This document shows, in pieces, positions 15,963-24,669 of a stretch of DNA of 64,000 bases. The notes under the pieces are model-generated. The model was not told the DNA's origin. It did no database searches and saw nothing but the letters and a program-made list of their open reading frames with translations. Source of the DNA: Mycolicibacterium rhodesiae NBB3 (GTDB lineage: Bacteria > Actinomycetota > Actinomycetes > Mycobacteriales > Mycobacteriaceae); the NCBI RefSeq assembly GCF_000230895.2, contig NC_016604.1, positions 3,038,001 through 3,102,000 of the forward strand, given 5' to 3'. Within the stretch, counting starts at the first letter, position 1, and each line of letters starts with the position of its first letter. The translations under genes were made by a program, and so were the position numbers.

Positions 15963-17558
15963 ATGACATCAACACTCCCCGGAAAGGTCACCGGTCGACC
16001 CGACGCGCCCCACGCCAGCGTCAACGGCCAGGAGGTGCACTCCTGGTTACAGGACTTGGGCTGGGACGAGGCAACCACACGGGGTAAATACCCGACGAAG
16101 TACAAGTTTGACCCGAATGCCCGCGAGCAGTTCAAGCTGGTCGTGCGCGACTACGGCCGGATGGAAGGCGAAAAGGACGATCGCCAGTACGGCAGCTTGC
16201 TGGACTCACTGGCGCGGCTGAAGGCGCCGACGCGGGTCGAACCGCGGTGGGCCGAAATGATGAAGCTGCTCGGCGGCGCGCTGGAGCTGGGCGAGTACAA
16301 CGCGTTGTCCGGTGCGGCCGTCATGGCGGACACGACGCGCTCGCCGGAGTTGCGTAACGGCTATCTCATGCAGGTGGAGGATGAGGTACGCCACACCACG
16401 CAAACGCACTATCTGGCCAAGTATTACGCCGGTCAGTATTACGACCCGGCCGGATTCGTCGACATGCGAAAGTGGCGCTACATCAACCCGCTGTTCCCGC
16501 CCACGATGCAGGCGTTCGGTGAGAATTTCTGCTCCGGTGACCCGGTGTTCGCGTCGCTGAACCTGCAGCTGGTGGCCGAGGCGTGCTTCACCAACCCGCT
16601 GATCGTGGCGATGACCGAATGGAGCGCCGCCAACGGCGACGAGATCACACCGACGATCTTCCTGTCGATCCAGTCCGACGAGATGCGGCACATGGCCAAC
16701 GGCTACCAAACCATCGTGTCGGTGGCCCACGACGCGGACAACATGAAGTACCTGCAGACCGACCTGGAGAACGCGTTCTGGCTGCAGCACCGCTTCGCCA
16801 CGCCGATTGTGGGCGCCGGGTTCGAGTACGGCGCGGTGAATAGGCTCGAGCCGTGGGCCAAGGTGTGGGACCGCTGGGTCTACGAGGACTGGGGCGGCAT
16901 CTGGCTGGGCCGGTTGGGCAAGTTCGGCGTGAAATCACCGCTTAACCTCTCGGACGCCAAGCGGCAGGCCTACTGGGGTCACCACTACACCTATTTGCTC
17001 GCCTACGCGCTGTGGCCGCTGATGGGATTCCGGATGGACCCGCCCAACGCCCGGGACATGGAGTGGTTCGAGAACAACTACCCGGGCTGGCACTCCCAGG
17101 TTGGACGCGTTTGGGACGCGTTCAGCGAGATCGAACTGACGAATCCGGCCAATCGTACCTTGCCGCTGGAGAAGATAGCGGACCAGGCTAACTACCTGTA
17201 CTTCTGTCGGGTGTGCCAGTTCCCACTCTGCATCCCCACCCTCGGCGAGGCGCTCGCGGACATGCGACTTCTCGAGCACGGGGGCCGCAAGCACTCGTTG
17301 TGTTCGGAATGGTGCGAACGGATGTTCCTCAAGGAGCCGGAGCGCTACCAGGGTGAAAACCTTCTGGAGAAGTTCGACGGATGGAACATGGCCGACATGG
17401 TGGCGGCCGCTGGCGCGGTGCGCAGCGACGGCAAGACGCTCAACGCTCAGCCGCACCTGAACAGCGAGCGGATGTGGACCTTGGACGATCTGCGGGCGTG
17501 CAACATCGTAATCCGGGATCCGCTGACGAATGGCGGGATCTTCGCAGAAAAACACTGA
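15963..17558 (+). CDS. smoX: soluble di-iron monooxygenase hydroxylase alpha subunit (sMMO/SmoX-like)
   Basis: 531 residues carrying the active-site di-iron centre that hydroxylates short alkanes. Ligands by pattern: Glu111 (LGEYNA), Glu141 and His144 (EDEVRH), Glu206 (LVAEACF), Glu240 and His243 (SDEMRH). Long blocks match MmoX: ACFTNPLIVAMTEWSAANGD, EPWAKVWDRWVYEDWGGIW, AVRSDGKTLNAQPH. The residue equivalent to MmoX Cys151 is Thr148. A GTG 27 codons upstream is open, but ATG 15963 has AGAAAGG. Order alpha-beta-coupling-MmoD-like-reductase-gamma corresponds to the group-3 smoXYB1C1Z cluster of Mycobacterium NBB4 apart from the extra small gene. Methane activity cannot be read from sequence. 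Confidence 0.95.
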   Translation: MTSTLPGKVTGRPDAPHASVNGQEVHSWLQDLGWDEATTRGKYPTKYKFDPNAREQFKLVVRDYGRMEGEKDDRQYGSLLDSLARLKAPTRVEPRWAEMMKLLGGALELGEYNALSGAAVMADTTRSPELRNGYLMQVEDEVRHTTQTHYLAKYYAGQYYDPAGFVDMRKWRYINPLFPPTMQAFGENFCSGDPVFASLNLQLVAEACFTNPLIVAMTEWSAANGDEITPTIFLSIQSDEMRHMANGYQTIVSVAHDADNMKYLQTDLENAFWLQHRFATPIVGAGFEYGAVNRLEPWAKVWDRWVYEDWGGIWLGRLGKFGVKSPLNLSDAKRQAYWGHHYTYLLAYALWPLMGFRMDPPNARDMEWFENNYPGWHSQVGRVWDAFSEIELTNPANRTLPLEKIADQANYLYFCRVCQFPLCIPTLGEALADMRLLEHGGRKHSLCSEWCERMFLKEPERYQGENLLEKFDGWNMADMVAAAGAVRSDGKTLNAQPHLNSERMWTLDDLRACNIVIRDPLTNGGIFAEKH

Positions 17559-17579
17559 TCGCAAGCAGCCCCTTGCAGC

Positions 17580-17624
17580 GCGTGGGCTGGCCCTGCGCCG
17601 AGTATAAGGCGGGTCAGCCCACGC
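17580..17624 (+). terminator. hairpin between alpha and beta subunit genes
   Basis: GCGTGGGCTGGCCC (17580-17593) pairs with GGGTCAGCCCACGC (17611-17624) with a single G-U. No T-run. Its place after the first gene of the operon parallels the hairpin after hmoC and suggests RNA processing or partial termination. Confidence 0.8.
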
Positions 17625-17718
17625 CAGCCGGAAAGCAAAACCTACTACGCCGTCGCGACGTGTCGTGCCGCGTGGCGATAGCAATCACGTATGACCGATC
17701 ACAAGGCAGTGAGGATTG

Positions 17719-18942
17719 ATGACCATCACCGAAGCAAATGACGAAAAACGGCAGGTCGCCACCGCCGGAGTGTCGGCGGTCGCCGGCGCGCCGCGTCGCG
17801 CATTTTTGAACCCCGCCTACGACATCGAACGCGAGCCGTTGGAGACTCGACGCACCTCGCAGTGGTACGCCAAGCCGTACCGGCGCCGCATTTCCGAATA
17901 CGAGTCGCTGCTGCTGTACGCACAGTCGGCTCCCGACTGGATTCCAGGTGCGCTGGGCGTGGGTGGTTTTTGCAACAAGTTTTCCGGCGGGCGGGCCCCG
18001 TGGGAGAACTACACCACGGAAGCAAAGTCGTCGGACTGGTTCGTATTCCGCGACCCGTCTGGCCGCGGCCAGCCCACTTTTGTGGCGCAGAAAGCGGCGG
18101 AGAACGAAGAGGCGACCCGCGTGTTCGCGGCCTATGCCGAGCAGGGCATGTATCGGGATTTGGACTCAGAATGGACCTTCGACGTGATCGCCAAGGTCTA
18201 CGGCGCCTACGCGCACCACGAATACGGGATTTTCGGGCTCCTGCAATCTCCGCAACGTGACGTGTTGACCGACGTGCTGCGGCAGGCGGTGATCACCGGC
18301 GCGATGGACAAGCTCGACAACGCGGAGATGATCCAAGCCGAAAGGGTGTTTCTGTCCAAGAACGTCGAGGGGTTCTGCGAGGACATGGCCCTCAGCCGCG
18401 ACTGCTGGTTGACGGATCCGGCGTTCCAAACGGCGCGCGGCATCATCGAGCAGCTGTGGAACGACGTGTATGACCATATCGAGATCATGTTCGCAATTTT
18501 CATGGTCCACGAGCCGCTGTTCGGCCGCTTCGCGCGCCAGCAGTTCTTCCATCGGATGGCTCCGCTGCACGGCGACCAGCTCACGCCGGCCAATCTGTGG
18601 CCGACGATCACGGCCGCGGAAATCGACGCCAAGTGGGCGCTCGAATTGTTCGGTCACGCGCTGGGCCAGGATCCAAAATTCGGCGAACACAACCGGGCGC
18701 TGATGCAGCTGTGGGCACGCGATTGGATGGCGAAGTCGGTGACGGCGATGGCCGAGTTCGCGCCGATGTTCGCCCGCACCAGTACGTTGCGGTCGCACGC
18801 CAGTGTCGAGACCGTCACCGAGGCTGCCAACATTGTCGTCGGGGATTGGGCGCGCCGTTACGCGCCGGTTTTCGGCTTGGACGTCGACGTTGATGACCTG
18901 GTGAAAGTCGTGACCGGGGGCTTTGCGAAGTCCGGCGCGTAA
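17719..18942 (+). CDS. smoY: soluble di-iron monooxygenase hydroxylase beta subunit
   Basis: 407 residues of the MmoY/ferritin-like beta family, structural partner of the alpha subunit without a metal site. Recognisable parts include SEYESLLLYAQSAPDWIPG (about 55-73), FVAQKAAENEEATRVFAAYA, and the helical C-terminus with WARRYAPVFGLDVDVDD. Start ATG 17719 follows GTGAGG; a TTG just before it is ignored. It lies 160 bp after the alpha gene, past the hairpin, and 77 bp before the coupling protein. Confidence 0.92.
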   Translation: MTITEANDEKRQVATAGVSAVAGAPRRAFLNPAYDIEREPLETRRTSQWYAKPYRRRISEYESLLLYAQSAPDWIPGALGVGGFCNKFSGGRAPWENYTTEAKSSDWFVFRDPSGRGQPTFVAQKAAENEEATRVFAAYAEQGMYRDLDSEWTFDVIAKVYGAYAHHEYGIFGLLQSPQRDVLTDVLRQAVITGAMDKLDNAEMIQAERVFLSKNVEGFCEDMALSRDCWLTDPAFQTARGIIEQLWNDVYDHIEIMFAIFMVHEPLFGRFARQQFFHRMAPLHGDQLTPANLWPTITAAEIDAKWALELFGHALGQDPKFGEHNRALMQLWARDWMAKSVTAMAEFAPMFARTSTLRSHASVETVTEAANIVVGDWARRYAPVFGLDVDVDDLVKVVTGGFAKSGA

Positions 18943-19019
18943 CGGCAACCAGCGGGGTATCGCTCTAACACCATCCAGCAATCAGCTAAGCGTTCCATTT
19001 CTTTCGACGGAGGCAAAGA

Positions 19020-19541
19020 ATGACCCTAGACAATCCGCCGGCGACCGAAGCCGTCGGCCCCGGGCGAGGGCTGCAGACCATCACGACGGCGCAGCGCGTC
19101 GCGAAGGAGTACGACCCGCAGGCGCTGCAAGACCGAATGTACGGCGCGGGCGCCGCGGCGGCCGTGGTTGAGTCACGCCGCGTTGTGTTGTGCCTGATGA
19201 AGAGCACGGAAATCGAGCTCGTGGTCGAGGAACTCATGGAGGAGTACGCCGACGACGACTCGTTCCTCATCGAGGACGCAGGCACCTTCTATCGCCTGGA
19301 AAACGACGAGGGTTTCGAAATCGACCTCGACATCATGGAGCCGCTGATCGGACACCGATACGACGTCTTCGACTTCATGGTCAACGTCACGACCACCATC
19401 GGTCGCGCCTACAACGACGGGAACAAGTTCGTCATGACCACGAAATTGATGGGCCTAGAGGAGGACCTTCCCACGTTTGAGCGCGACGACGACGAATCCG
19501 ACGACCTCAACCACATCCGGGGCGCGGGCGGGCTGCGGTAA
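19020..19541 (+). CDS. smoB: soluble monooxygenase coupling/regulatory protein (MmoB/DmpM family)
   Basis: 173 residues. The core (about 55-150) has VVLCLMKSTEIELVVEELM, then FEIDLDIMEPLIGHRYDVFD and VNVTTTIGRAY, the signature of effector proteins that dock on the hydroxylase and gate oxygen and electron delivery. The N-terminal 50 residues are a flexible tail as in MmoB. The C-terminus is acidic (FERDDDESDDLNHI). A GGAGG site precedes the ATG. Confidence 0.92.
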   Translation: MTLDNPPATEAVGPGRGLQTITTAQRVAKEYDPQALQDRMYGAGAAAAVVESRRVVLCLMKSTEIELVVEELMEEYADDDSFLIEDAGTFYRLENDEGFEIDLDIMEPLIGHRYDVFDFMVNVTTTIGRAYNDGNKFVMTTKLMGLEEDLPTFERDDDESDDLNHIRGAGGLR

Positions 19542-19589
19542 GCGGTAAGTGGCGGGCGAATTCTGCCGACCGAAACGGTTGGAGCACCT

Positions 19590-19778
19590 GTGGACGACAG
19601 AGAACGCGTCATTTTCGAGGACCACGAGTTCACTGTGCTAGTGGAGGAATCATTCCCGTGTTGGGAATGGTTCATCTACCGCGGCGACGACGAAATACAA
19701 AACGGTGTGTCGTTGACTGAGAGGTCGGCCAGTGAGGCTGGCATGAAGATATTGGCCTATTTGCAAGGGCGCACATGA
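19590..19778 (+). CDS. MmoD-like small protein
   Basis: 62 residues from a GTG after GGAGC. The stretch CWEWFIYRGDDEIQNGVSLT followed by ERSASEAGMKILAYL parallels, from memory, the core of methanotroph MmoD (W-x-W, I/V-x-R, QEG/QNG, S-L, then a helix). MmoD is roughly 100 residues, so this is a short form. MmoD binds the hydroxylase and takes part in the copper switch between the two methane monooxygenases. Presence of an MmoD-like gene in a locus that also encodes a copper enzyme is suggestive. The homology needs a profile search. Confidence 0.65.
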   Translation: MDDRERVIFEDHEFTVLVEESFPCWEWFIYRGDDEIQNGVSLTERSASEAGMKILAYLQGRT

Positions 19779-19818
19779 GACACAACAGAGAGCGGGCCGA
19801 CCCCTCCGGAGAGATGCG

Positions 19819-20862
19819 ATGACCTATAATGTGAAGCTATTTTTCGAGGACGACCACGAAGCCGCCATCACCTGTGCGCCGGACGAGGACGTCATCTCCG
19901 CGGCGTTACGCCAGGGGCTGATCCTGATGAGCGAATGCCGCGAGGGAGTCTGCTCGACGTGCAAGTGCTTCCTGGCCGACGGCGAATACGGCGAACTGAT
20001 GTCGCATTCGGTCTACGCGCTGTCGCCCGGCGAAGCAGAAGAGGGCTACGTGCTGGCGTGCAGGCTGCGTCCGACGTCCGATATGGAGATCGAATTCGAC
20101 TACCCCTTCTCGATGGTTCAGCAATATGAGGAAACCGAACGTCGAGGAAGCCTCGACCAAATCGAGATGGTGTCGGACACGGTGGCCAGAGTTGTCGTGC
20201 GGACCATGGGGGCACAGGACCCGCTCCGGTACCTGCCCGGACAGTTCGTACGGATTTCGCTGACCAACGGTGTCAGCCGAGATTTCTCGATGGCCAACGT
20301 GCCCGATGATTCCCGGCGACTCGAGTTTTTCCTCAGGGTCTATCCGGACGGCGAATTCTCCAGCTATATCGCGCGCGACGCCAGTCCCGGCGAGCAGGTC
20401 ACACTGTACGGCCCGCGGGGCAAGTTCATCCTTCGCGACAACGACCGCACTCCGGTATTCATCGCCGGCGGCACCGGATTGGCGCCGGTACTGGCCATGC
20501 TGCGCGACCTCGCCGCCGACCGACCCGCCCAGCGCGCGGTGCTGATTTTCGGCAACACCAACGTCGGAGACGTGTTCGGCGCGGAAGAACTCAAAGTGTT
20601 GACCGAACAGATGACCAACCTCGAGGTGATTTCCGGTGTCCTCAACCCGGATGATTCGTGGACCGGCGAAGTCGGCACGGCGACCGAGATCGCTCAAAAA
20701 TACATCTCGGGAACCGACCGCTCGCAGTTCGAGTACTACTACTGCGGTCCGCCGAAAATGATCGAAGCAACGACCCAAATGCTCGAAACCATCGGGGTGG
20801 CTCGCGAACTGCGCCACCACGAAGATTTCGTGCCCAGCAGAATGGAGGAAAGTCATGGCTGA
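19819..20862 (+). CDS. smoC: soluble monooxygenase reductase (2Fe-2S, FAD, NADH)
   Basis: 347 residues. The N-terminal plant-type ferredoxin domain has CREGVCSTC (about 38-46) plus Cys near 76 (VLACRLRP). An FAD-binding barrel follows (PGQFVRISL, SRDFSMANVP) and an NAD domain (IAGGTGLAPVLAMLRDLA; YYYCGPPKMIEA near the end). It passes electrons from NADH to the hydroxylase. GGAGAG precedes the ATG. The stop lies inside the start of the gamma gene (8-bp overlap), indicating coupled translation. Confidence 0.94.
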   Translation: MTYNVKLFFEDDHEAAITCAPDEDVISAALRQGLILMSECREGVCSTCKCFLADGEYGELMSHSVYALSPGEAEEGYVLACRLRPTSDMEIEFDYPFSMVQQYEETERRGSLDQIEMVSDTVARVVVRTMGAQDPLRYLPGQFVRISLTNGVSRDFSMANVPDDSRRLEFFLRVYPDGEFSSYIARDASPGEQVTLYGPRGKFILRDNDRTPVFIAGGTGLAPVLAMLRDLAADRPAQRAVLIFGNTNVGDVFGAEELKVLTEQMTNLEVISGVLNPDDSWTGEVGTATEIAQKYISGTDRSQFEYYYCGPPKMIEATTQMLETIGVARELRHHEDFVPSRMEESHG

Positions 20863-21421
20863 CGAAAAACGATCATCGCGGCGCAGGAACCGCGGCGAGG
20901 AAAAGGTGGGTGCCGAATTCCGGCTTGAGCCGTCCCCGTACGGCAACAGCGCCCTTCGCTCGGAAGGGGCTGCCCGTGCCGACGCGCTGTCGACTCTTGA
21001 TGAGGCGGTGGCGGCTCTGATGAAGTGGCGATCCGATTACTGGGGTCGTGAAGACCAAGACAGCCTCTGGATAGAGGCCCGACTCGAAGAACGCGTAGCC
21101 GTGTTGCGCCTGCAGTCGATGTCTGACCACGAGTTCCGCACACAAACGCTGACCGGTGAGGACGCGAGGCAAGTTTGTGCCAGCGTCGCGGAGCGCGCCG
21201 CTGCGGCCGGAACGGATTACAAAGAACTCGAGCGTATCAACGACGAGTTCCGGTCGAAATACAAGCCACCGATCATGCCGACGAATCTCTTCTTGCCGAC
21301 CGAGCGAGACCTGTCCGAGAAATTGATGACGTCGCGCACGACGGACTGGTATGGCAAGTCGCTGGAAGAGCTGCGCGCCGATCGCGGGGTTGTCGTCCAC
21401 GCTGCGCCGGCTGCAAACTGA
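20855..21421 (+). CDS. smoZ: soluble di-iron monooxygenase hydroxylase gamma subunit
   Basis: 188 residues. It matches the MmoZ pattern as I recall it: SLWIEARLEERVAVLRLQ, FRTQTLTGEDA, SKYKPPIMPTNLFL, and LEELRADRGVVV. The N-terminal 30 residues are basic and longer than in methanotroph MmoZ. Presence of a gamma subunit is the hallmark of the sMMO-like (alpha-beta-gamma)2 group and supports the group-3 assignment. GGAGG lies before the ATG, within the reductase gene. Confidence 0.92.
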   Translation: MADEKRSSRRRNRGEEKVGAEFRLEPSPYGNSALRSEGAARADALSTLDEAVAALMKWRSDYWGREDQDSLWIEARLEERVAVLRLQSMSDHEFRTQTLTGEDARQVCASVAERAAAAGTDYKELERINDEFRSKYKPPIMPTNLFLPTERDLSEKLMTSRTTDWYGKSLEELRADRGVVVHAAPAAN

Positions 21422-21447
21422 CGAACCCAGAACAGATAAGGAGCGAG

Positions 21448-21720
21448 ATGCCTCGATTCATCATTGAACGCAACATTCCTCAAGCCGGGGACTGGTCTGA
21501 CGAGGAGGCAGACGACGTCACGGCGAAATCTGAAGAGGTGCTCGCGAACCTGCCCGACGTGCAGTGGCAGCTGAGTTACGTCGTGGACGACAAGCTCTAC
21601 TGCGTGTACGACGCGCCTGACGCCGAAAGCGTAAACGAACACGCCCGCCGAGGCGGATTCCCCGCAGACAAGGTCTCCGAAGTACGTCGCATCATCGACC
21701 CGACCAGCGGCGGTCGCTAG
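21448..21720 (+). CDS. DUF4242 (SCO4226-type) small protein
   Basis: 90 residues beginning MPRFIIERNIPQAG, with VQWQLSYVVDDKLYCVYDAP and a C-terminal helix NEHARRGGFPADKVSEVRRI. This is the ferredoxin-like DUF4242 fold, one member of which (SCO4226) is known as a nickel-binding protein. It is 26 bp after the gamma subunit behind AAGGAG, so it is part of the operon. Role in the monooxygenase system is unknown; a metal or small-ligand function is possible. Confidence 0.75.
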   Translation: MPRFIIERNIPQAGDWSDEEADDVTAKSEEVLANLPDVQWQLSYVVDDKLYCVYDAPDAESVNEHARRGGFPADKVSEVRRIIDPTSGGR

Positions 21721-22106
21721 TGTCGGCACCTCGGGCCGCGCCCACCGGACAACAGCCGGTCGCACCAGGGTCGGCCACCGAGACGGGGTATGCCCGAGCC
21801 GAGCACACACCCGGGGTGTCGGCCATTCCTGGCATCGTCGACGGTTGGCTGACGGCGAGCCGAAACGCCAACGGACTGGTCTCACTTCGCCTCATCCTCG
21901 GCGGAAAGCAAGATGGTAGGCCCTCCGGTGCCGTGATCGAGGTCGTTGTCCAGCCGGCCTTCGCGGCGAGCGTCGCCGCCACCTTCGCGGCAGACGCCGA
22001 TGCGGCCGATGCCCGCGGAGCAGGGGACCGGTCTTCGTCCTGTGTGCCGTGCCGCGTCGGAATAAGTCGCCGCCTCAACCACGGGGCCAAATCGCCTCCC
22101 GGATGA
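21720..22106 (+). CDS. hypothetical protein at the end of the soluble monooxygenase operon
   Basis: 128 codons from a GTG that overlaps the previous stop by one base. Residues about 30-95 read as a folded domain (PGIVDGWLTASRNANGLVSL, GAVIEVVVQPAFAASVAATF); the last 30 are Arg/Cys-rich and less convincing. No family recognised. Overlap and spacing support a real gene, though the C-terminus may be out of frame. Confidence 0.5.
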   Translation: MSAPRAAPTGQQPVAPGSATETGYARAEHTPGVSAIPGIVDGWLTASRNANGLVSLRLILGGKQDGRPSGAVIEVVVQPAFAASVAATFAADADAADARGAGDRSSSCVPCRVGISRRLNHGAKSPPG

Positions 22107-22208
22107 GTCCGCCGCGAAATGGATCAGCGCCGAGGTTCGACATTTCGGCTCGCGAGACGGCAACGATATGCCCAGCCGCGCCTACCCCGTGTGGCCGTGG
22201 CGCGCGCG

Positions 22209-22952
22209 ATGAGCCACCATGGACACATGAACTGCAGGCTCGCCCGCGAGGCGTTGTCGGCGCGAATCGATGGGGAGCGCGAGCCGGTTTCGGTTCGGTC
22301 GGTCGACAAGCATCTTGTGGGCTGCTCCGACTGCGGCCTCTGGTACACCCGCGCGGTTGCTAACACGCAGCGCCTGCAGGTACTTGCGCGCGAGAGTGGC
22401 CTGCGCCGCCGTTCAGCCGCAGCTGCGGTCGAGCGAGCCGCCGAGAATCGGCCACGCCGCTTGGCTCGGCCGGTCGTACTCTGGGCGCGGTGGTCCTTGG
22501 CGCTCGTTGGCGTCCTGTACCTGGTGCTCACGGTCACTCAGATGACGACTGCGCGCGTTGCGCACAGCGATGTCACCGGGATTCACCTGTTCGGTGAGTC
22601 CACGGCCTGGTCGATCGCCATTGGCGCAGCGATGATCATTGCCGGCACATTGCCCGCCGCCGCCGCCGGTCTGGCCGGCGTGCTCATCACCTACACGTGC
22701 GTGCTGGCGGTGTACGTCGTCACTGATACTGCGAAGGGAATCGTTAGTGCACCAAGCGAGTTGGGCCATCTGCCGGTGCTGGTGGGCGCCATCCTGGCAC
22801 TGCTGGTGTGGCGAGGCACGCGCACTCCCCATCCAACTCCCATCGGCGCGGGCGCACTCCAGCCCGATGGCACCGACATCATGGGCCCGTACCTCGCTCC
22901 CATTGGCTCAGGCCAGCCACGCCGGTCACCGCGGGATGGCTCCGCCGCCTAG
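22209..22952 (+). CDS. zinc-finger (zf-HC2) anti-sigma-like membrane protein, copy 2
   Basis: 247 residues, paralogous along its full length to 7568-8305. The zinc module is CRLAREALSARIDGE and KHLVGCSDC, followed by four hydrophobic spans and a polar tail. The start at 22209 is chosen because MSHHGHMNC aligns residue for residue with MSDHREKDC of copy 1. A start at 22227 is also possible. It closes the soluble monooxygenase cassette just as copy 1 sits in the copper cassette, but no sigma factor gene accompanies it here. Confidence 0.75.
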   Translation: MSHHGHMNCRLAREALSARIDGEREPVSVRSVDKHLVGCSDCGLWYTRAVANTQRLQVLARESGLRRRSAAAAVERAAENRPRRLARPVVLWARWSLALVGVLYLVLTVTQMTTARVAHSDVTGIHLFGESTAWSIAIGAAMIIAGTLPAAAAGLAGVLITYTCVLAVYVVTDTAKGIVSAPSELGHLPVLVGAILALLVWRGTRTPHPTPIGAGALQPDGTDIMGPYLAPIGSGQPRRSPRDGSAA

Positions 22953-23029
22953 ATTGCCAGCGCTACTCTTGAGCCGCCCAGAAACGAGGTTGCCGTCCGG
23001 CACGAAGCCAGCCCCGATCGATCTGGGGA

Positions 23030-24511
23030 TCACGGTGCTCGACGCCGGCGAGCCCACCACCCGGCAACGAGGTCAACGGCGACGAAAGCGGCCAAAGACG
23101 CGCCGAACAACGGCGCAAACCAGCCGACACCGACCACAGCGAGCACAGCCAGTAGCGCCTCGTACGGGCGCAACGCCCGCAGCGCGCCGCGGCGGGGAGG
23201 GCGGGGCAGATGGACGCGATCACCGCGGGTGGGCCGTCGACGCCACCACATGCGGTAACCCAACACGACAGAAGCGATCAACGCGAGCGCCACGCCGGTC
23301 AACAACAGTTGGTTGACCCAACCGAACAGGATGCCCATATGGGCGTCGATGGCCCAGTCCGTCATCTTGGCCATGAATGGCCAGTCGGCGAAATTCACGC
23401 GGTCGGTAACAGCGCCGGTCTGGGGATCAATCGAGATCGAGTCGTGGCGGGCGGGCCAATCGCGCTTATTCTCCGACACTTGCCAGCCCTCCTCGGCAGC
23501 CGCCGGTGGATACATCCACATCGGCGCGCGCAGTCCGGCGCTCTCGGCGGCCTGGAGCGCGGTGTCGGCGCCTACCTCCGAATGGCCGGGCGCGCCCGTC
23601 ATGGCGCCGTGATGGCCGCCGCCGCTTGGGCCGGCGGACGCACTCAGGGCGGTGTCGACCGAGGGAGCGTTCCAGCTCAGGTGGGATTGGATCTTGTCGA
23701 CAGACTCTCCGGCGAACCGCGACCACGTCATGCCGGTGACCGACAAACCCAGGACGACGACGATGATCCACACCCCGAGGGCGCCGTGCCACGACAGCAA
23801 CCCCCGAAGGCCCTGAGCGCCGCGATCAGGAAGGGCGATCCTGCGCAGCTTTCGGGTGCCCTTGCGGTGACCGACCCACAACAACAGGCCGGCTATCGCG
23901 ATGACCCAGACCCAGCTGGCCGCCAGTTCGCTGTAGTTGCGGCCGAACGCGCCGAGGTGCAGGTTGCGGTGCAACTCATCGAACCACGCCCGTACCGGCA
24001 TCCACTGCCCATAGGTGGTCAGCGTCCCCCGCACTTGGGCGGTGTAGGGGTCGACGAACACCGTGCGGGCGTAGTCGGGCGGCACGTCGTCGACCGCCAG
24101 CGTGACCCATGTGGTGTCGTCGAGTGCCGTTGGCGGCCGGATGCTCGCGATCGTGCCTTCCGGGTGGGCGGCGCGGGCGGCCGCAACCTGGTCGTTCAGA
24201 CTCAGGCGTCGATCACCGACATCGTCCACTTTCAGTTCGTCGCGGAACGCCATCGCATCGATCTGCGGGACTAGCGCGTACAACAGGCCGGTCAACGCCG
24301 CCATCAGTACGAAGGGACCTATGAAGATCCCGGCGTAAAAGTGCAGACGCAACAGCAGCGGGCGGATCCTGGCCCACGCCGTCGGGCGCCGATCGCCGCC
24401 GGCAGGAAACGCCAACCCTGTTGGTCGCACGTCGGCGACGGCGTCGGTGGACGGCTCAAGTGGTTCTTCCAGAGGGGTATAGCTCATGCCGGTCGCACCT
24501 TCGGTTTTCAT
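23030..24511 (-). CDS. PepSY-associated membrane protein
   Basis: About 493 residues. A hydrophobic first span with RLHFYAGIFIGPFVLMAALT (about 60-80) is typical of PepSY-TM proteins, followed by a large external PepSY-like region, further spans near 210, 260 and 430, and a last hydrophobic pair at the C-terminus. Between spans it carries GGHHGAM and MYPPAAAEEGWQVSE. Proteins of this type act in iron or copper uptake and reduction at the membrane. It is convergent with the zinc-finger gene. The start is uncertain: ATG 24511 or 24487. A metal-related role fits the neighbourhood but is inferred. Confidence 0.75.
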   Translation of the reverse strand: MKTEGATGMSYTPLEEPLEPSTDAVADVRPTGLAFPAGGDRRPTAWARIRPLLLRLHFYAGIFIGPFVLMAALTGLLYALVPQIDAMAFRDELKVDDVGDRRLSLNDQVAAARAAHPEGTIASIRPPTALDDTTWVTLAVDDVPPDYARTVFVDPYTAQVRGTLTTYGQWMPVRAWFDELHRNLHLGAFGRNYSELAASWVWVIAIAGLLLWVGHRKGTRKLRRIALPDRGAQGLRGLLSWHGALGVWIIVVVLGLSVTGMTWSRFAGESVDKIQSHLSWNAPSVDTALSASAGPSGGGHHGAMTGAPGHSEVGADTALQAAESAGLRAPMWMYPPAAAEEGWQVSENKRDWPARHDSISIDPQTGAVTDRVNFADWPFMAKMTDWAIDAHMGILFGWVNQLLLTGVALALIASVVLGYRMWWRRRPTRGDRVHLPRPPRRGALRALRPYEALLAVLAVVGVGWFAPLFGASLAAFVAVDLVAGWWARRRRAP

Positions 24512-24669
24512 CGCTGGACGAGGGTCTTGCAAGTGGTCGGCGAAACGCCCTTAGAAGTTCCTGTGGGCCTGTGACAGAGCCGCTCACCACTCTTTCAGGA
24601 CGAGGAGGTGTCATTCGCCAGGGTGATGGGACCACCGTTTAGCCACGGGGTAGGGACCACCTGTTTGGC

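Noticed and set aside
23210-24274. 354-codon plus-strand frame opposite the PepSY gene
   Set aside because: Low-complexity Arg/Asp/Gln-rich product; the minus strand has the membrane segments of a known family.
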